A stretch of 64,000 nt of DNA from Diospyros lotus (lineage: Eukaryota; Streptophyta; Magnoliopsida; Ericales; Ebenaceae): positions 28,686,116 to 28,750,115 of the forward strand of contig NC_068347.1 of NCBI RefSeq assembly GCF_014633365.1, in the 5' to 3' direction. Made by a program: the position numbers and the translations under genes. Shown here piece by piece: positions 34,736 through 47,900 of this stretch (positions are counted from its first letter, which is position 1; the number at the start of each line of letters is the position of its first letter). Under the pieces are notes generated by a model that worked only from the letters and a program-made list of their open reading frames with translations, was not told the DNA's origin and did not search any database.

Positions 34736-37057
34736 AATAAAGAGGCAATATCAAGAATATGGTTAACTCAACAAGGTTTTTTGGTTGTTACTTAAATGAG
34801 TAAATACATAGATTATCTATAAAAGTATCCTCACGCCCGATTATATAAAAATTTGGTCTAGATATTTAATTAGCTACTATTTCTAGATAAAATCTTTTTT
34901 TAAAGTCATCCTAGTAATATCATAAGTTCTACCTTATTAAATTTGTGAATGAAGTCAAGTGACTGCTGAGTTATAAGAAATAACGAAAATAACACCTCAA
35001 AATTTATACTTTCGAATATCGACTTTAAAAACTTTAGGATCTATTATTAATCACTTCCAACTATTATCTTGATTGTTAAATTTATTATATTATTCACAAA
35101 AGCCTTCATATTTTCTTTCTTTCCCTGTAGTAAAGATGGGTAAGAGACAATAAAGAATTGAGTTTTATTTTTCAAAATAATGGCATAACTCTTAAGAATT
35201 GAGATGGGTATTTAAGGCATATTTTAGGGTTTGGTTGATAGAGTTTCCTCCTCAATTCTATATTTAGGATTTTAAAAATAAAAATTGAAAATAAAGTTTA
35301 ATTGTTTGTTTTCATTTTGTTATAAAAAGACAAAAACTATTAAAAATCAATTCACCCAAAAAAAGGGCTATTTCCGAGTCTATTCCAAGACTTTCAGATA
35401 TAACTTTTGGTTATTATTTTCAAAATTTTGAAGAAAAAAAGCAAAGTCATGAACAATAAGGCAAGTTACCAAATTGGCCATTGAGCTCTTACGTTAGCTA
35501 CCTATTAACTTTTCATTTTAATATTGTTAAACACAATCAATGATCGGCTAATATGGCCTTATTTATAAAAGCTCAGTGACTAATTTGGCACTTTGCTAAT
35601 TTTTATAAAAAGATAAATTATTTTTAAAATTCCAAATCATAGCGATTGAATCTGTGCAAAATTTTCAATTCATTTATTTTCGCTCTTTTTGTATGAGACA
35701 CTAACGATCAAAAGCATCAACTGTGCCAACAAGAAACTAAAAAAAAATTCACTTTTATCTCCCATATATTTAAATAAATTCTTATATAAATTCACACATA
35801 TTTTTACTCTAATATGAAAGAAATTTCTTAATTTACTCAAAAAACAATGTGATAATATTCCATGGAATTTTACTTGCAGGGTCAACTAGATTATGTGGTT
35901 TGCTAATAACCGGCATTCTAAATTATTGTATTGATATTTTTTAAGTGATATCTTGACTACGGCTTCTTCTTTTTTTTTTTTAGCTAATTAAAAATAACTA
36001 TTGAGTTCATAAGAAGAGGAACAATCCCAATTCCCAAATCTAAATCAGAAAAGCAAAGAGTAGACCTCATTTTTGACATTTTTGTGACCTATTTGGGCCT
36101 AAAGTACACAGACCAATTTGTCACTTTGTCCTTTTAAAAATATTTTAAGAAAATTAAATTGTCCATTATTCTTTAGCTCGGGACGAAAATGGATATTAAA
36201 TTTTTACAAATGAAATCAAATTAGCCAACTACCAACTGTTGACAGTGCTATTGCCCTCTAAGTCTAACAACGTTAGAACAAAAAATAATGACCGACTAAC
36301 GAACCCTATTCATAAAACTTTAATAACTTATTTGGCATACATATTAAATATAGTGATTAATTTAATACTTCACCATTTTATTTAAAGAATAAAAACAAAA
36401 AACTGGCAGCCCAAATGAGAGTGTACATTTGACCTACGTCATACAAGACTTGCAAATTAAGATTGACAGCCAACTGTTTTTTGTCCCAAGGCCTGTTAAA
36501 ATGCAGACTAGCAACTTATGGGACTTTTGCAGAGAAGATGGATGGAAGTTCATAGCTGAAAATGAAGAAAATATTCAATGTAAACTGTAATGACTTGGTA
36601 TACCAATTCAATCATATGTCGTAATATATTCAAATTATTGTAAATACGATATAATAGTTTAGTGAAATAGACTACTTTTTATTTTAAATTTATAACACCA
36701 TTAACTATTATGTATGCATGCATATATCATACATATTCATATATGAACAGGACAGTTACGCTGATTATTCTCTCCTGAAAATGGACAAATTTGTCTACTC
36801 CATTTGTCCTAAGAGCTTGGCATTGTTAATTGGTTGAAAATCACCTTTCAGCTGCAATTCATGCTTGAATCCCATATGAAGAGAAGAGAGTCAGAGATAC
36901 CACAGGTGCAAGATTACAAGCAACAAAATTCCTTCCTTTTCATTGGAAGACACTTTAATAGTTTTTAGGTACCCAACTAATTAAGAAGAACAAAGACAGA
37001 TGGCAACCAGACAGAGCTGCAGCATATGGGATTAGTTAGTTAGCCACGAGGTTGGTT
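34736..37057. other. AT-rich intergenic region
   Basis: About 2.3 kb of AT-rich spacer with no gene, promoter or bounded repeat that I can support. The last part would hold the RPB9 3' UTR (minus strand). Confidence 0.55.
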
Positions 37058-40000
37058 TCAATCCCTCCAACGATTGCCACAGCTGGGGTTGCAGCAAACA
37101 AAGAATAGTGTCATACCTTCTTCTCCCCTTGCAGTTGCCTGCACAATTTTTACATTAAAAAAAAAGAATAAATTTCAAAACAATAATATTCTTCAATCAC
37201 CAGCAGCCAATAGTTTGCAAGAAAAATTTGAGACTTTTGCACGAGCAATTATGTTCATAGAATTTCTAACTGACAATTGGAAAGGTTTCACATTAGGTTC
37301 TGAACAGAATTTTTTCACACATTTCCTGATATTATAAAATGTAAAATAGCAGCAAAAGAAAGACAAAGGATAATATTCTAAAGTTGTCAAGGACCTGATC
37401 TTGTTGAAATCAGAAATCATGTAACACTACTTGTATTCATATGATTATTCGTTTGGGGATTACTTCTCTAGGCTGCTACAGTGAAGTTCGAATAAGAATG
37501 AAAAAGAATCAGTTGGTTGATTCCTATTTGGTTTTGGAATAGAACAAAAACCTAGAACAATTAAGTGTTATTAAAGGCGCGCCTATGCGCACCAAGGCGC
37601 ACCCTGGGCCCCTGAAAGCATTCCAGGCGGGCGCAGCCCAAAGGGCGCGTGTCAACCCAAGGCACCTTAGACAAAGGCGCGCGCCTTGGGCTTTTTAGCT
37701 GTTTTTCAATGTTTTTATTTCACTATTTGCTACTTTATTTATTTTTTTACTGTTTAGGATTTAAATTTATTGCTTCAATTACAAATTTGATAATAAGTAA
37801 AAAAGCTACTACTTCAAATGCTCCAATTGAATTTGAACTAGATGAAGATAGGGAGAATTGAACAAATTCAAGGCATGCAATAACAAAATGCAACATTAAG
37901 TCACCAAAACAAAGAAAGATGCAAATTCAAGTCCAGTATATTACCTATCAAAAAAATGTATGAAACTATCATCACATTTCTAAACCATAGAAATCATCCA
38001 ACAAGAGGAGTAGATGATGTGGAAGAAGTTATTAGAGATTATGCTTCTAATGATGAAAATATAGAAATGTTTGATCTTGATGATGAGGATGATTTTTAGA
38101 TTATTTAAAATGCATAATTAGTTAATCTGGATTAAGATTTAAGACCACCTATAAATTTTTTTAAGATTTAATTTAAGTTGATTTAAAAACTTTTAGATTA
38201 TATTTTTTGGCATTTTTTATTGTTCTTTTCGTTAGTATATGTTGAATTTTTTAATTTCCTTGATAACATACTTGTAAATATGTCATTAGGAGTTATAACT
38301 TATTTTATACCTTATTTTTCAAGTAGAATATATATTTTTCTTTTTTTTTAGTAAACATGTGCCTAGTTCTATCAGGTGTGCGCCTCGCCTTGCACCTCAG
38401 GCTCCAACACCCTTTTGCGCCTTAGTGCGTCTTGAGTTTTTAATAACACCGAGAACAGTCAAACTAATCAAATATAAGATCATGGCATTATGTTTCTCTA
38501 GAAATTGGACATTCAATGTACTCCTGCAATAAAGGCAAAAACCTAAAGTGTACACAATGGCTAAAAATCACCAGAGAATTTGCATGAATGTGTCATAGGA
38601 GGCTTTTGATGGAACTGAAATATAACCATGCAAAGCTCTGGAACAGTAAAACTTATTGCTCGTTTGATTACAATTTCTTTTTTAGTTTTTTGTTTTTGTT
38701 TTCAAAATTTTATAAACAAAATTTTCTTTTTTGCTTACAAAATTTAAAAAACGGAAACAAAGAACTAACAACGTAATTCCAATCAATCCAGCCCTCAGTG
38801 CCTAATTCTTAGAACTGGAAACTTAAAATAAGGAATTCATATTAAAAAACTCATAAATTTTCCACCATTCAGAAGAGCACAGTTCTCAAAGACAAATTTA
38901 GATCCTTGCAGTGTGGATTTTATATACTGACTAGTAACTGATTGTATATCATTAAGACCTGTTTTTGTTTTCAAATTGCACAACAAAAATATTCACAATT
39001 AAATCTAAATGGAAATTATTGAGCTATATATCGTCTGTGACTCAAATATTGGAACGACTGTCTCTTCAGCAAATTCATGCAGCCATTTTGCAACTGTAGT
39101 TGCAAGCAAGAAAAGACGATTGCCAGTTTCTTTATTATTTAAGCATAGCTCATACTCAAAATAAAAGTTTACCTGGAAGAAAACTGCTTCTCCATGGCCA
39201 CATACAGAACATCGAACTGATTTTGTTCGTGGAAGAGTTGGATCTGCAGCCACATCCTGCAATACTTGGGTGCGCTCCCCTGCTGAATGGTGTATCTCAT
39301 TTCTGTAGACACAATAGTTATCGGCAACTTCCTATATAGTGGTGAAGAAAGATATTGCACATCAGCAATTGTTGACCCCTCATTTAATAAAATATGAAAT
39401 CTAAACAAATTCAGAATGTGATTCTATCCCCTATGAAAAAATAAATCAACAGTGATGGTACCCTCAGACTCAATGGTTGAATCCAAAATCTTCTGTGTTG
39501 CTGTGAAATTTAGTGAAGCCAGATATGAGCAATTTACCACCAACATCATGCATATGCAGAGTAAGTCATAGATGAAATGAGTGCAAATGCTTAAAAAAAA
39601 TTAATGTCCAATTAGATCAGAATCTGAGAATTTGTTCATGCATCAAAAAAGATGCAACATTTAGTGTCTTCCATCCACCAGCCCAGCACAAGTAGTTTCC
39701 AGAAGTTGCAGTCTGGTTAATAAGGCATGTAAAGCCATGAAGACAGCCTTGTATGATCTACTCAACAATGGACTACAGAGAAGAACATGGTGTTGCCTGT
39801 TCCAGATTTTCTAGCAGATGCTGATTAAGTTTCCAATATTTTATACGTGTATAGACAATAAATAGTCATCCAGAATTGTTAACTGTGCTTCAAGAAAGTT
39901 CACATCAGAAAAAGGTTAAAAATTGCCTCTATTTCCCTTGATGATGATGAAACAGCATGCCAGAACACAATTCATGCTGCAAACATCAGAATAAGTTGCA

Positions 40001-41383
40001 CAGAACCATTTAGAGATCACCATAAAACAAATGAAGTGAAACATAAATACAAGACATTTCAGTTATTGTGAATGGAAATATTATGTATAAAGACATACCA
40101 TAGAGAAATGAAGTGGTTTTGTTAGATTCAATGGGAGTGCAAATGAATAAAAAAAGAAACTAGAAGTCTTTCTTATCCCCATACCATTTCTTCCTATTCA
40201 GATGCTCTAATTCCAGCCACTGACCAAAGCTGAAGTGACAAAGCAAACTTTGGAGGGAAGATTCTAACTAATGAATCTTGTGTGCTTCTCCACCATGACT
40301 GGCATGACATGAGAAAAACTACATGCTTTGGAAGACAATATGCACCTGCATACCTGATTTCTTGTTCGAAGAGGACTAGATTTACTTTAATGGGCAACTC
40401 ATAACATTATTCCTAAAAAAGTTAGATTAAAGGGTAAACGATGTACGACTATGTAGACAGTAAGCTAGATACTGAATGAACTGAATTTCCAGTTCCATTT
40501 ACACGAATTTGAGCCTGCCAATGGTTAGAATGGCCAAGTTAATTTAGAAAGATTTCACACTATGTGCCACCAAGACTGTACTGGCCCATTCCAGTGCATG
40601 GCATACGGCAAAAGAGGGAAGACCCTGCACAAAAACAAGATAACAAGTCGACCTACAGATGCCAGCTATTAAGGGGTATGCTGTACTAAATGTTTCCACT
40701 AGATTTAAACCTTTATATGCAAGCACAAAAGAACAAAGGTTATGAAAACTAAAGCAGTGAGCTCAAAAAATACGAAGTATTTTACATAAACGCAACTATC
40801 ATAGTTCAGCAGCAATAAAGGTAAAAACATCGTAGCAATTCCACAGAAGCCCCAATTTTGAACCCATAGTTCTGCCCCTTTCACATTTCAAACAAACCGA
40901 CATACTTTCAAGCCTTCCCTTGACACAGACATGAACCATAACCCTTCCGAGAGATAGTGACACACATTGAAAAGGTAAAACGAAATTACCATTTTAATCA
41001 ACGAGTACTAGAAAGCGCAGTTCAAGGGTTTGTAAAAGGAATTAAGCTCGTAATCAGCGAAGTAAATTTATCATATATGTAAGTCTATCTGTTTGTCCAT
41101 TCAAGACCGAAAACCCTAAATTTAGTCAATAATACACACACACACACACACACAAACACAGACCTGGTGATCGCAATTGCGGCAAGCGTAGAGGAGGGCT
41201 TTCTGGTCCCTATCTTCCTTGGGGTAGAGAATGTTGTTGCTGAATGGAGAAGAAATCATATCAAGGGAATGGATGTGAATCTCGGTGTATGCAAGTGAAC
41301 GAAGTTAAAGTAAAGACGGTTCGAGGATGAAGATGGATGGACGGATGGACTGACCATTCGCGGCAAAATTTCATGGTACTCAT
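37058..41383 (-). CDS. NRPB9: DNA-directed RNA polymerase II subunit RPB9
   Basis: Exons in transcript order: 41383-41355 (29 nt), 41239-41164, 39331-39173, 37138-37058; GT-AG introns, phases agree, 114 residues, the exact usual length of plant RPB9. The first zinc ribbon uses C7, C10, C29 and C32 (KFCREC and YACRNC). The middle contains [20 protein letters not shown] and [17 protein letters not shown]. The second, TFIIS-like ribbon uses C76, C79 and the C103/C104-C108 group ([15 protein letters not shown]). RPB9 sits at the Pol II jaw and supports elongation and fidelity. In plants near-identical copies can also serve Pol IV and V. The last intron is 2,034 bp and hosts a hAT-like insertion. 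A (AG)n tract (about 41402-41428) and TC-rich DNA lie in the leader. Confidence 0.93.
37562..38451. mobile_element. hAT-like element (about 890 bp) in RPB9 intron 3
   Basis: Left end TAAGTGTTATTAAAGGCGCG; inverted right end CGGTGTTATTAAAAACTC. Flanks AGAACAAT (37554-37561) and AGAACAGT (38452-38459) form an 8-bp target duplication with one mismatch. Subterminal regions are rich in GGCGC and GCGCC words, while the core is AT-rich and includes a remnant reading frame ending in acidic residues (FDLDDEDDF, near 38070-38099). No transposase remains. Confidence 0.72.
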
Positions 41384-42585
41384 TTTGAAAATCTGTGATT
41401 CAGAGAGAGAGAGAGAGAGAGAGAGAGTAGAACAGTTGCGTTCTTTCTTTCCTTCTCCTGCTTCTGGCTTCTCAGTATTCCCTCCTCGCTCCCCCTGTCT
41501 CTGCCTCTGGCTTTGTTCTAGACTTCAAGAATGGCGTCTATGATTTACGGATCCGTCTCGGGTTTGCTATTTTAACATTTTTGAATTGTTTATTGTATCG
41601 AAATATTAAAAGATTAATTTTAAATTATTTTATAATTTCAAAAATATTATTTTATTTTCATTCTATTTCATTATTAAATCTCTTTTAAATACAACTCAAT
41701 CAAGCTGAGTATCTTTATTTAAAAAAAAAAATACATTTCACGAATAGAGTATCTATTATTTGTCAAAATTATAATCTATTTCTGTTATTCAGAATTATAT
41801 CAAATAACTTCTTGAGTTTAAATTTAGAGGGTATTTTTTAGTTTTATAAAATTATGATTTTTTTTATTTTAATAATAATTTTGAGTGATAACATATTAAT
41901 AATATTGATCCTGTCTGCTTTATGTCAAAAGCAATAGGGAAGAAAAATATATACTCAATTCAATCCTAAATTTGACAGGAATAGAAATGGTCTTTGCTTT
42001 TAAAAAAAAAGAAGATGATATTATTATCATGTTAAGGTGATAGCATCAGAGGAGGTGTTAATATGGCAAGATTCTGATTTTGCTAATGATTTGATTTGAT
42101 GCAGTAGCATAAGTAACAGTTTTATTTACTGTCCAAACATACATATATTCTATTTACCAAAAATGCTATTTATTTAGCACTAACTTGTGACATGATATTT
42201 GTATAGTAATATGATATGATAAGATTTAACGTATTATTAACAAATATTCAACACCACTGCTTACAGAGACAAGAATAATGAAGTTGATGCCTCCAGTACA
42301 TAGATCGAGCGATTAGATGAACAATATGCTGGTATCAATGTAGTGGATTGCGAGTTCGATTCTAGCTCTACTCAAGCCCTAAAAGCCCAACTTACGATTT
42401 ACCTCTCTTGACGTATTAGAGGGTACGAGCACCGAAAATCGCGCAAGAACGATCCTTCCAAGAATAATGAAGTTGATGGTCGAAAATCTCAAAGTGGTCA
42501 TTTGGATTGGATTTTCGATCTTAATATTGGGGTCTCACCTCACGTGCAAACAAATAAACGGGTAAACAAATACTTAAGAAGACAT
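41384..42585. other. Intergenic region between RPB9 and the MULE-like element
   Basis: AT-rich sequence; a possible SINE lies at about 42290-42470 (listed separately). No gene seen. Confidence 0.5.
42290..42470 (+). repeat. Possible tRNA-derived SINE
   Basis: Contains a good Pol III box B (GCGAGTTCGATTCT, 42350-42363) after GGTATCAATGTAGTGG, which could be a diverged box A side. Ends not defined. Confidence 0.4.
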
Positions 42586-42594
42586 AATTAATAA

Positions 42595-43912
42595 GGGCTA
42601 TTAACATAAAAAATTTAAATTTTTTCGTGTTTTTGCGATTTTATCCAAAAATTTCAATTTTAGCAATTATATCTTAATTTGATCAATTAATTGTAATTTT
42701 ATTTACTATCCAAATCTGATTTGTGAACGTCCAAGACTCGTTGATGTGGCATGTCACTTGACATTTTAAAACATTTTGAGTGGACCACATGTGTAAAAAA
42801 AGACTATTAATACAAAAATCTAAATATTTTCTCTTTTTTGTGATTTTATCCAAAAGTTTTAATTTTGACAATAATATTTTGATTTGATCAATTGGTTGTA
42901 ATTTTATTCACAACCCAGATTTGATTCATCGGTGTCTAAAATCCACTACGTCACCTGATATTTTAAAACATTTAGAGTGGGCCTTACATGCACGTGTAAA
43001 AAAAATAAAAAAACTAAAATAATGTTAAGTATATGTGCGTGTGTCTGTGATAGATATATTTACAAAGAAAGGTAGGCGAAGGACGACGACAGTGACAGAC
43101 GATGTTGCTGGCCTGAAAGTGGTGATAGAGGCCGATCTAGGAAAAAGGTCGAATCTGGAAGCTTGATGGGCGATCATTGACGTTAATGGGGCTACCTTAA
43201 GCGACTGACGACAAGGGTGAGGCAGTTGGCAAAGGACGTCATCAACCGACAATAGCAAAAGGCCGCCAGTCACTTTTTGTGAGATGACCTTGAACAAGAA
43301 GAAACCTAGATTAGTGATCAGTCTAGCTCCCAAATTAGTTGTCGTCGCCGTGAGTAGCAACAAGCCCAGATCAATCTTCACTTCCAGCTTCTAAATCTGT
43401 CATTGCTGTCATCATCACCATTCTCCTTTGTCATCGTCACCTTGATCGTCTTTATCATCGTCACCTTAATCATCTTCAACTTGCTTCTCTCTCTATGCAT
43501 ATATATATATTTAATATTATTTTATTTTATATTTTTTTACACGTGTCTAGAACTAACTCAAAATATTTCAAAATACTAGGTGACATGAAATTGCAACAAA
43601 TTGATTAAATCAAGACCTTATTATCAAAATTAAAATTTTTGAATAAAATTACAAAAATGCTAAAATGTTTAATTTTTTTGTGCAAATAGGCCTATTTTTT
43701 TTACGTATACATGTAAAATCCAATCCAATCAAAATGTTTTAAAATATTAAGTGATATGCCACGTTAATGATTTTTAGATGTTGACGAATCAAATTTGGGT
43801 CGTAAATAAAATTACAACCAATTATTCAAATTGAGACTTTATTATCAAAATTAAAATTTTTAAATAAAATCACAAAAATACAAAAATATTAAAGTTTTCA
43901 TACTAATAGGCA
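42595..43912. mobile_element. MULE-like element with long compound terminal inverted repeats (1,318 bp)
   Basis: A perfect 9-bp target duplication AATTAATAA flanks it (42586-42594 and 43913-43921), the size made by Mutator-like transposases. Each arm is about 400 bp and made of two related units in tandem (left units near 42595 and 42810; right arm the same, inverted). Outer ends are GGGCTATTAACAT and, inverted, TGCCTATTAGTATG. The 500-bp core (about 43030-43500) is visibly richer in G and C than the arms and has an open frame on the minus strand (43025-43381) with no recognised family. Confidence 0.78.
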
Positions 43913-43921
43913 AATTAATAA

Positions 43922-44907
43922 CTACCCTCTGATTACTGTGATGATAACTAAATGAACTGACTCAGGTGTCCAAACATTGAATAAGAAGAGACCATTAACT
44001 ACCCCTCCTCTGGTTACTGTGCCGATGACAAACTTACTCAGCTGTCTAAACATTGAAAAGACAGGAACCTCTTAACTAGTCTCTACTGACCATCGACTAT
44101 TGACAGAAGAAAATATAAAAACTGGAAAAGATGAAATTAATGTCTTAAAAACAATAAAGAATAGAACAGCCTCGAACTCAACTCAAAGTGGACAGAGACA
44201 GATTCATTATGCCATTCTTAATTTCTGCTGCACCATGAATTGATGTCTAAGAAGAGCACTAGAGCTTCCTATTTCAAGCCTACACTACAAGCATTGTAAT
44301 GTACAGCTCTCCTTAAACTAAAAATACAATTATATGTGGAGAAAACAAAACAAAACAAAACCAAACCAAAAAAAATACAAAACAAAACACATAAATGTAA
44401 TCTAAACAGATTCTCCTCAGTTACAAAGGCATCCACCACCAAACAAAAAAGGAAAATTTGTAGCAAGGGCAACTACTATACAGTTTTCAGTTCCTATAAT
44501 ATCAATTACGGCTCACATATATAGCTATGTAATAAGGGGAAGAAGTATCATGAAGACAAAAAGGGTAAAGAGCAAACGGAAATTTGAAAGGAGGCCATCT
44601 GAGCCTAAAAATAGTTTCCCAGCAGCACCAATTACTTGGCTCAGAGATTAATAAAGACTAAACGAAGGGTCGTCTCAGTCCACAGTACCAAGGTATAGTC
44701 TCTCCCACCCCTTCAGATGCTGCTGCACGGTATCTGGTCTCGGCTTTGGTGGAAGGCGCCGCATTATTTTGTCAGTTCCCGCCACCCTTTCAGGAAGAAA
44801 GTTCCACCCTGCATATGCTTACTGCTGAATATACATTGGCCATATGTAGAGACATGGGAAGGTAAGGGGAAGACATCGACATGCTAAATATTATTCTGAA
44901 ACTAAAC
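43922..44907. other. Intergenic region and 3' UTR of PP4R3
   Basis: No gene is visible. A nearby-duplicate of the CTGTCTAAACATTG...AAGA phrase occurs at about 43966 and 44040. The 3' UTR of the minus-strand PP4R3 gene should occupy the right part. Confidence 0.45.
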
Positions 44908-47900
44908 TCAAGACCCATTGATGGCCATTTCCGGTGATGAGTTTGGCGGTATTAATGGGCAGTCCTCTCCGCTTATCTGTCTATCATCCAGAGTATTCTG
45001 CAAACTTTCAGAGCAACTTCTAGGACCAGTTGGTTCTTTTTCTGCATGGTTTTCCTCATCTGAACTTGCACACGTACTGGAACAGCTTATGGACCCCTTA
45101 TCCGGGCATCTCTCTTCATCATCTGAGCTATTCTTTGAGTCTGAGGAGGGAGGAACGTTATGCGTGGTGGTTGCTGTTTTTTTGCTGGGTAATACTGCAT
45201 GACTTAGAGTTGAGCACAAAGCAGCAAACACATTCCCTTTGACCTTTGCGTTTTTAAGGATGTGTCGCTTCTTCTTTATCAGGTCAGGCTCCTCCTTTCC
45301 AGCCAACTTTCTTTTTAGCCTAAAGGATTCAACTGTTCCCTCATCTTCATCAGAAATTTCTGACTGCTTCCTCGGTGGTGGCTTGTAGTCTTCATCATCA
45401 TCATCTTCATAATCAACAAGTCCACTAGGTTTTGAACTACAGAGTTGACATAAAGATATTGCATTACAGAAAGAGTGATAGAAAGCCACATGTTACAGAA
45501 GCACCATTCAAATACCTTAATGATGGGTAATGCACGGAAAGAGTGATAGAAAGCCACATGTTACAGAAGCACCATTCAAATACCTTAATGATGGGTGATG
45601 CACGGCAGAACCATTGGATAAAACTGACTGAGATTGTACTTTGGCTGAACGCGACACTGAAGCATGAGCAGAATCTTCCTCATCACTGATCAAGCATTCC
45701 ACATTAAGTCCCTAATGGACAAACAATCTAAGAAACACCTTGATTACAAAATAATATGAACACACCTGTCTTCATTGAAGTATTCTTCCTCTTCTTTTTC
45801 CAGGGCACGTTGATCTATCCGTTTTCTTGGGTCCACAACATTAATGGAACTTTGCACTCCAGATCCATCAAGGGACTGCAAATGAGCTTGTCAAGTAAGG
45901 ATATATATATACAAGCAGATAATAGATGGAAAAACCTGACAAGATATACACTCCCAGATAATAGATGGAAAAACCTTACAGAACTGGAGAATACCTGCTC
46001 ATGTTTAACTTTCAGAGACTGAATGGAAGTTAAATTCTCAAATTTAACCAACTGATTCCAGAATGAATCAAATAAATAATTGAGTAGTATCTTCAAGTTC
46101 TCCTGCACAAGACAAGCTCATCAGCAGATAGTCCTTGCCTGATATATATATATATATAGTAAGTAAATATGTAAATGGTCAAAGAGAGGTGGTCACCATC
46201 CGGATATACTCAAAAAGCTCCAGTATAGCAGAGGTCAGCAGGTTATTACGATTTCCATTATAAACAAAAGTGTCAATAATTGGTTTCAAAAGGTTTTTCC
46301 TCACTATATGATTCAGCAGATGCTCATCCTGCAAAATGCCATTGAAGTTACCCCTGTAAAAAAATGGTGTCCAAAGCATATTCAAGAAAATAACTCAAAT
46401 GCAAAAGTACCCGCCATCAGTTTTGCTGTCCTGATGGGGTGGATTTTGGTTTTCTGTTGTGGTTAGGCATGCTCGTTACAGCTTTCCAACAGTTAAAAGA
46501 AGTAAAGCTGGTTTTTTGAATTCCTTATGGTTTTATATTCAGAGGATATACCAAGAAAATCATCATAAGCCAGAGGACAAAACAAAGCGCCAACAGCCAC
46601 AGATAAATGTAGAAATATTAAGAGTATGTGGGTAAGACTACAAATGACAGAACTAATAATAAATTAAGAACAAGAGAGATATGAAGAAAGGATATGAAAC
46701 AGAGCAACAAGGCTAGAAAGGGGGAGAATCAGGAGGTCTCAAGGCTGGATTATTGTACATAGAATGATAGAAATGTCAGAACTTTAGAGGTGATGGGCCA
46801 CTTTATAGGATACAGTAACCAAATACCAAGGAGATGATTTCTAACAAAGATATGAACTAAACAAACCCTACAGGTTTGGACCATCCTTGACTATGCCTTA
46901 ATCCATATAACTCAGTCCTGATATGACATGATAAAAGAAATCTTTTGCCAAGCCGCCAAATCGACCTCCGTTATATACTCTGAGAAATTTCTGTTCCCAG
47001 CACCCAAGGCACATAACCCTAGAATACTCGTTAGATATGATCCCAAGGTGTTCAGATAACCACCCTCTCTTGCCTCAAATGGAAGTGCTCATCCTTGCCT
47101 CTCAAGTGTTACTCAGCCAGAGAGTTAGGTTTCTAATAGAAACAAAAAAGAGGACACTTGCTAGATGCCTCACTAACTTGTTTCAGTTTGGTTAAACCCT
47201 AGTAGTATAAATTTTCTGATTCAGTTAGCCCCAACAATTATTGTTTCCTATATAGGACCAGACATGTTCCCCCTCCAAAGGCTTACACATTTGGGTAATA
47301 AATGTTCGCATGTTGACTGTATTTATTAAGAACAGGTACCAAGAAAGGATAACCTTCCCTAAACGAGAGTGATTAAATTGAGATTAATCAGACAGCTTAC
47401 TATCACTTTCACTTTCTCATTCTATTCTTCAACAAGATATTCAGTTGTGCAGACCTAAAGAGTACTCCTTCAACTGAATACCAGCACTTATTCCTTGCTT
47501 CATGATGGATAAGCTTACTACTGAATCATATGGGACAACTCAGGCAGATCTAGATTCAAGATTCACAAGAGCGGGTTGAATGTCAACATCTTCAATTGCT
47601 ACTAGACCAAAGACAGTACCTAGTGTTATATCAAGCCACCTCCTTTTGATAGGTAAAGGATATGAAATAAAAAACGTGCTAAGGGGGCACTCCCCTAGTA
47701 CAAAGTAGACTGTTACATGACCTCACATGAGCCCCTACAGACTATAAAGCAACAGAACATAACTAGTACAATAGAAACAAACCCAAACAAAATTCCTCTA
47801 TTGTAATTGAATTGCTACAAGCTGATCTGATTGAGTAGAATGGAACCCTGGCGTTAGTACAGTGGATGCATCGAATTACATGCGTTAAGCATACTGACAG

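Noticed and set aside
39061..39170. Candidate last RPB9 exon ([18 protein letters not shown] frame) directly after exon 3
   Set aside because: It lacks the second pair of zinc-ribbon cysteines; the correct exon with [15 protein letters not shown] is at 37138-37058 with proper splice sites.
43025..43381. 118-codon frame in the MULE-like core as an annotated gene
   Set aside because: No start context, splice support or family resemblance; kept only as a possible captured fragment.
45697..45715. Acceptor CATTAG just upstream of PP4R3 exon 14
   Set aside because: Using it brings an in-frame TGA; the acceptor GATCAG before 45685 keeps the phase and the SDEED text.
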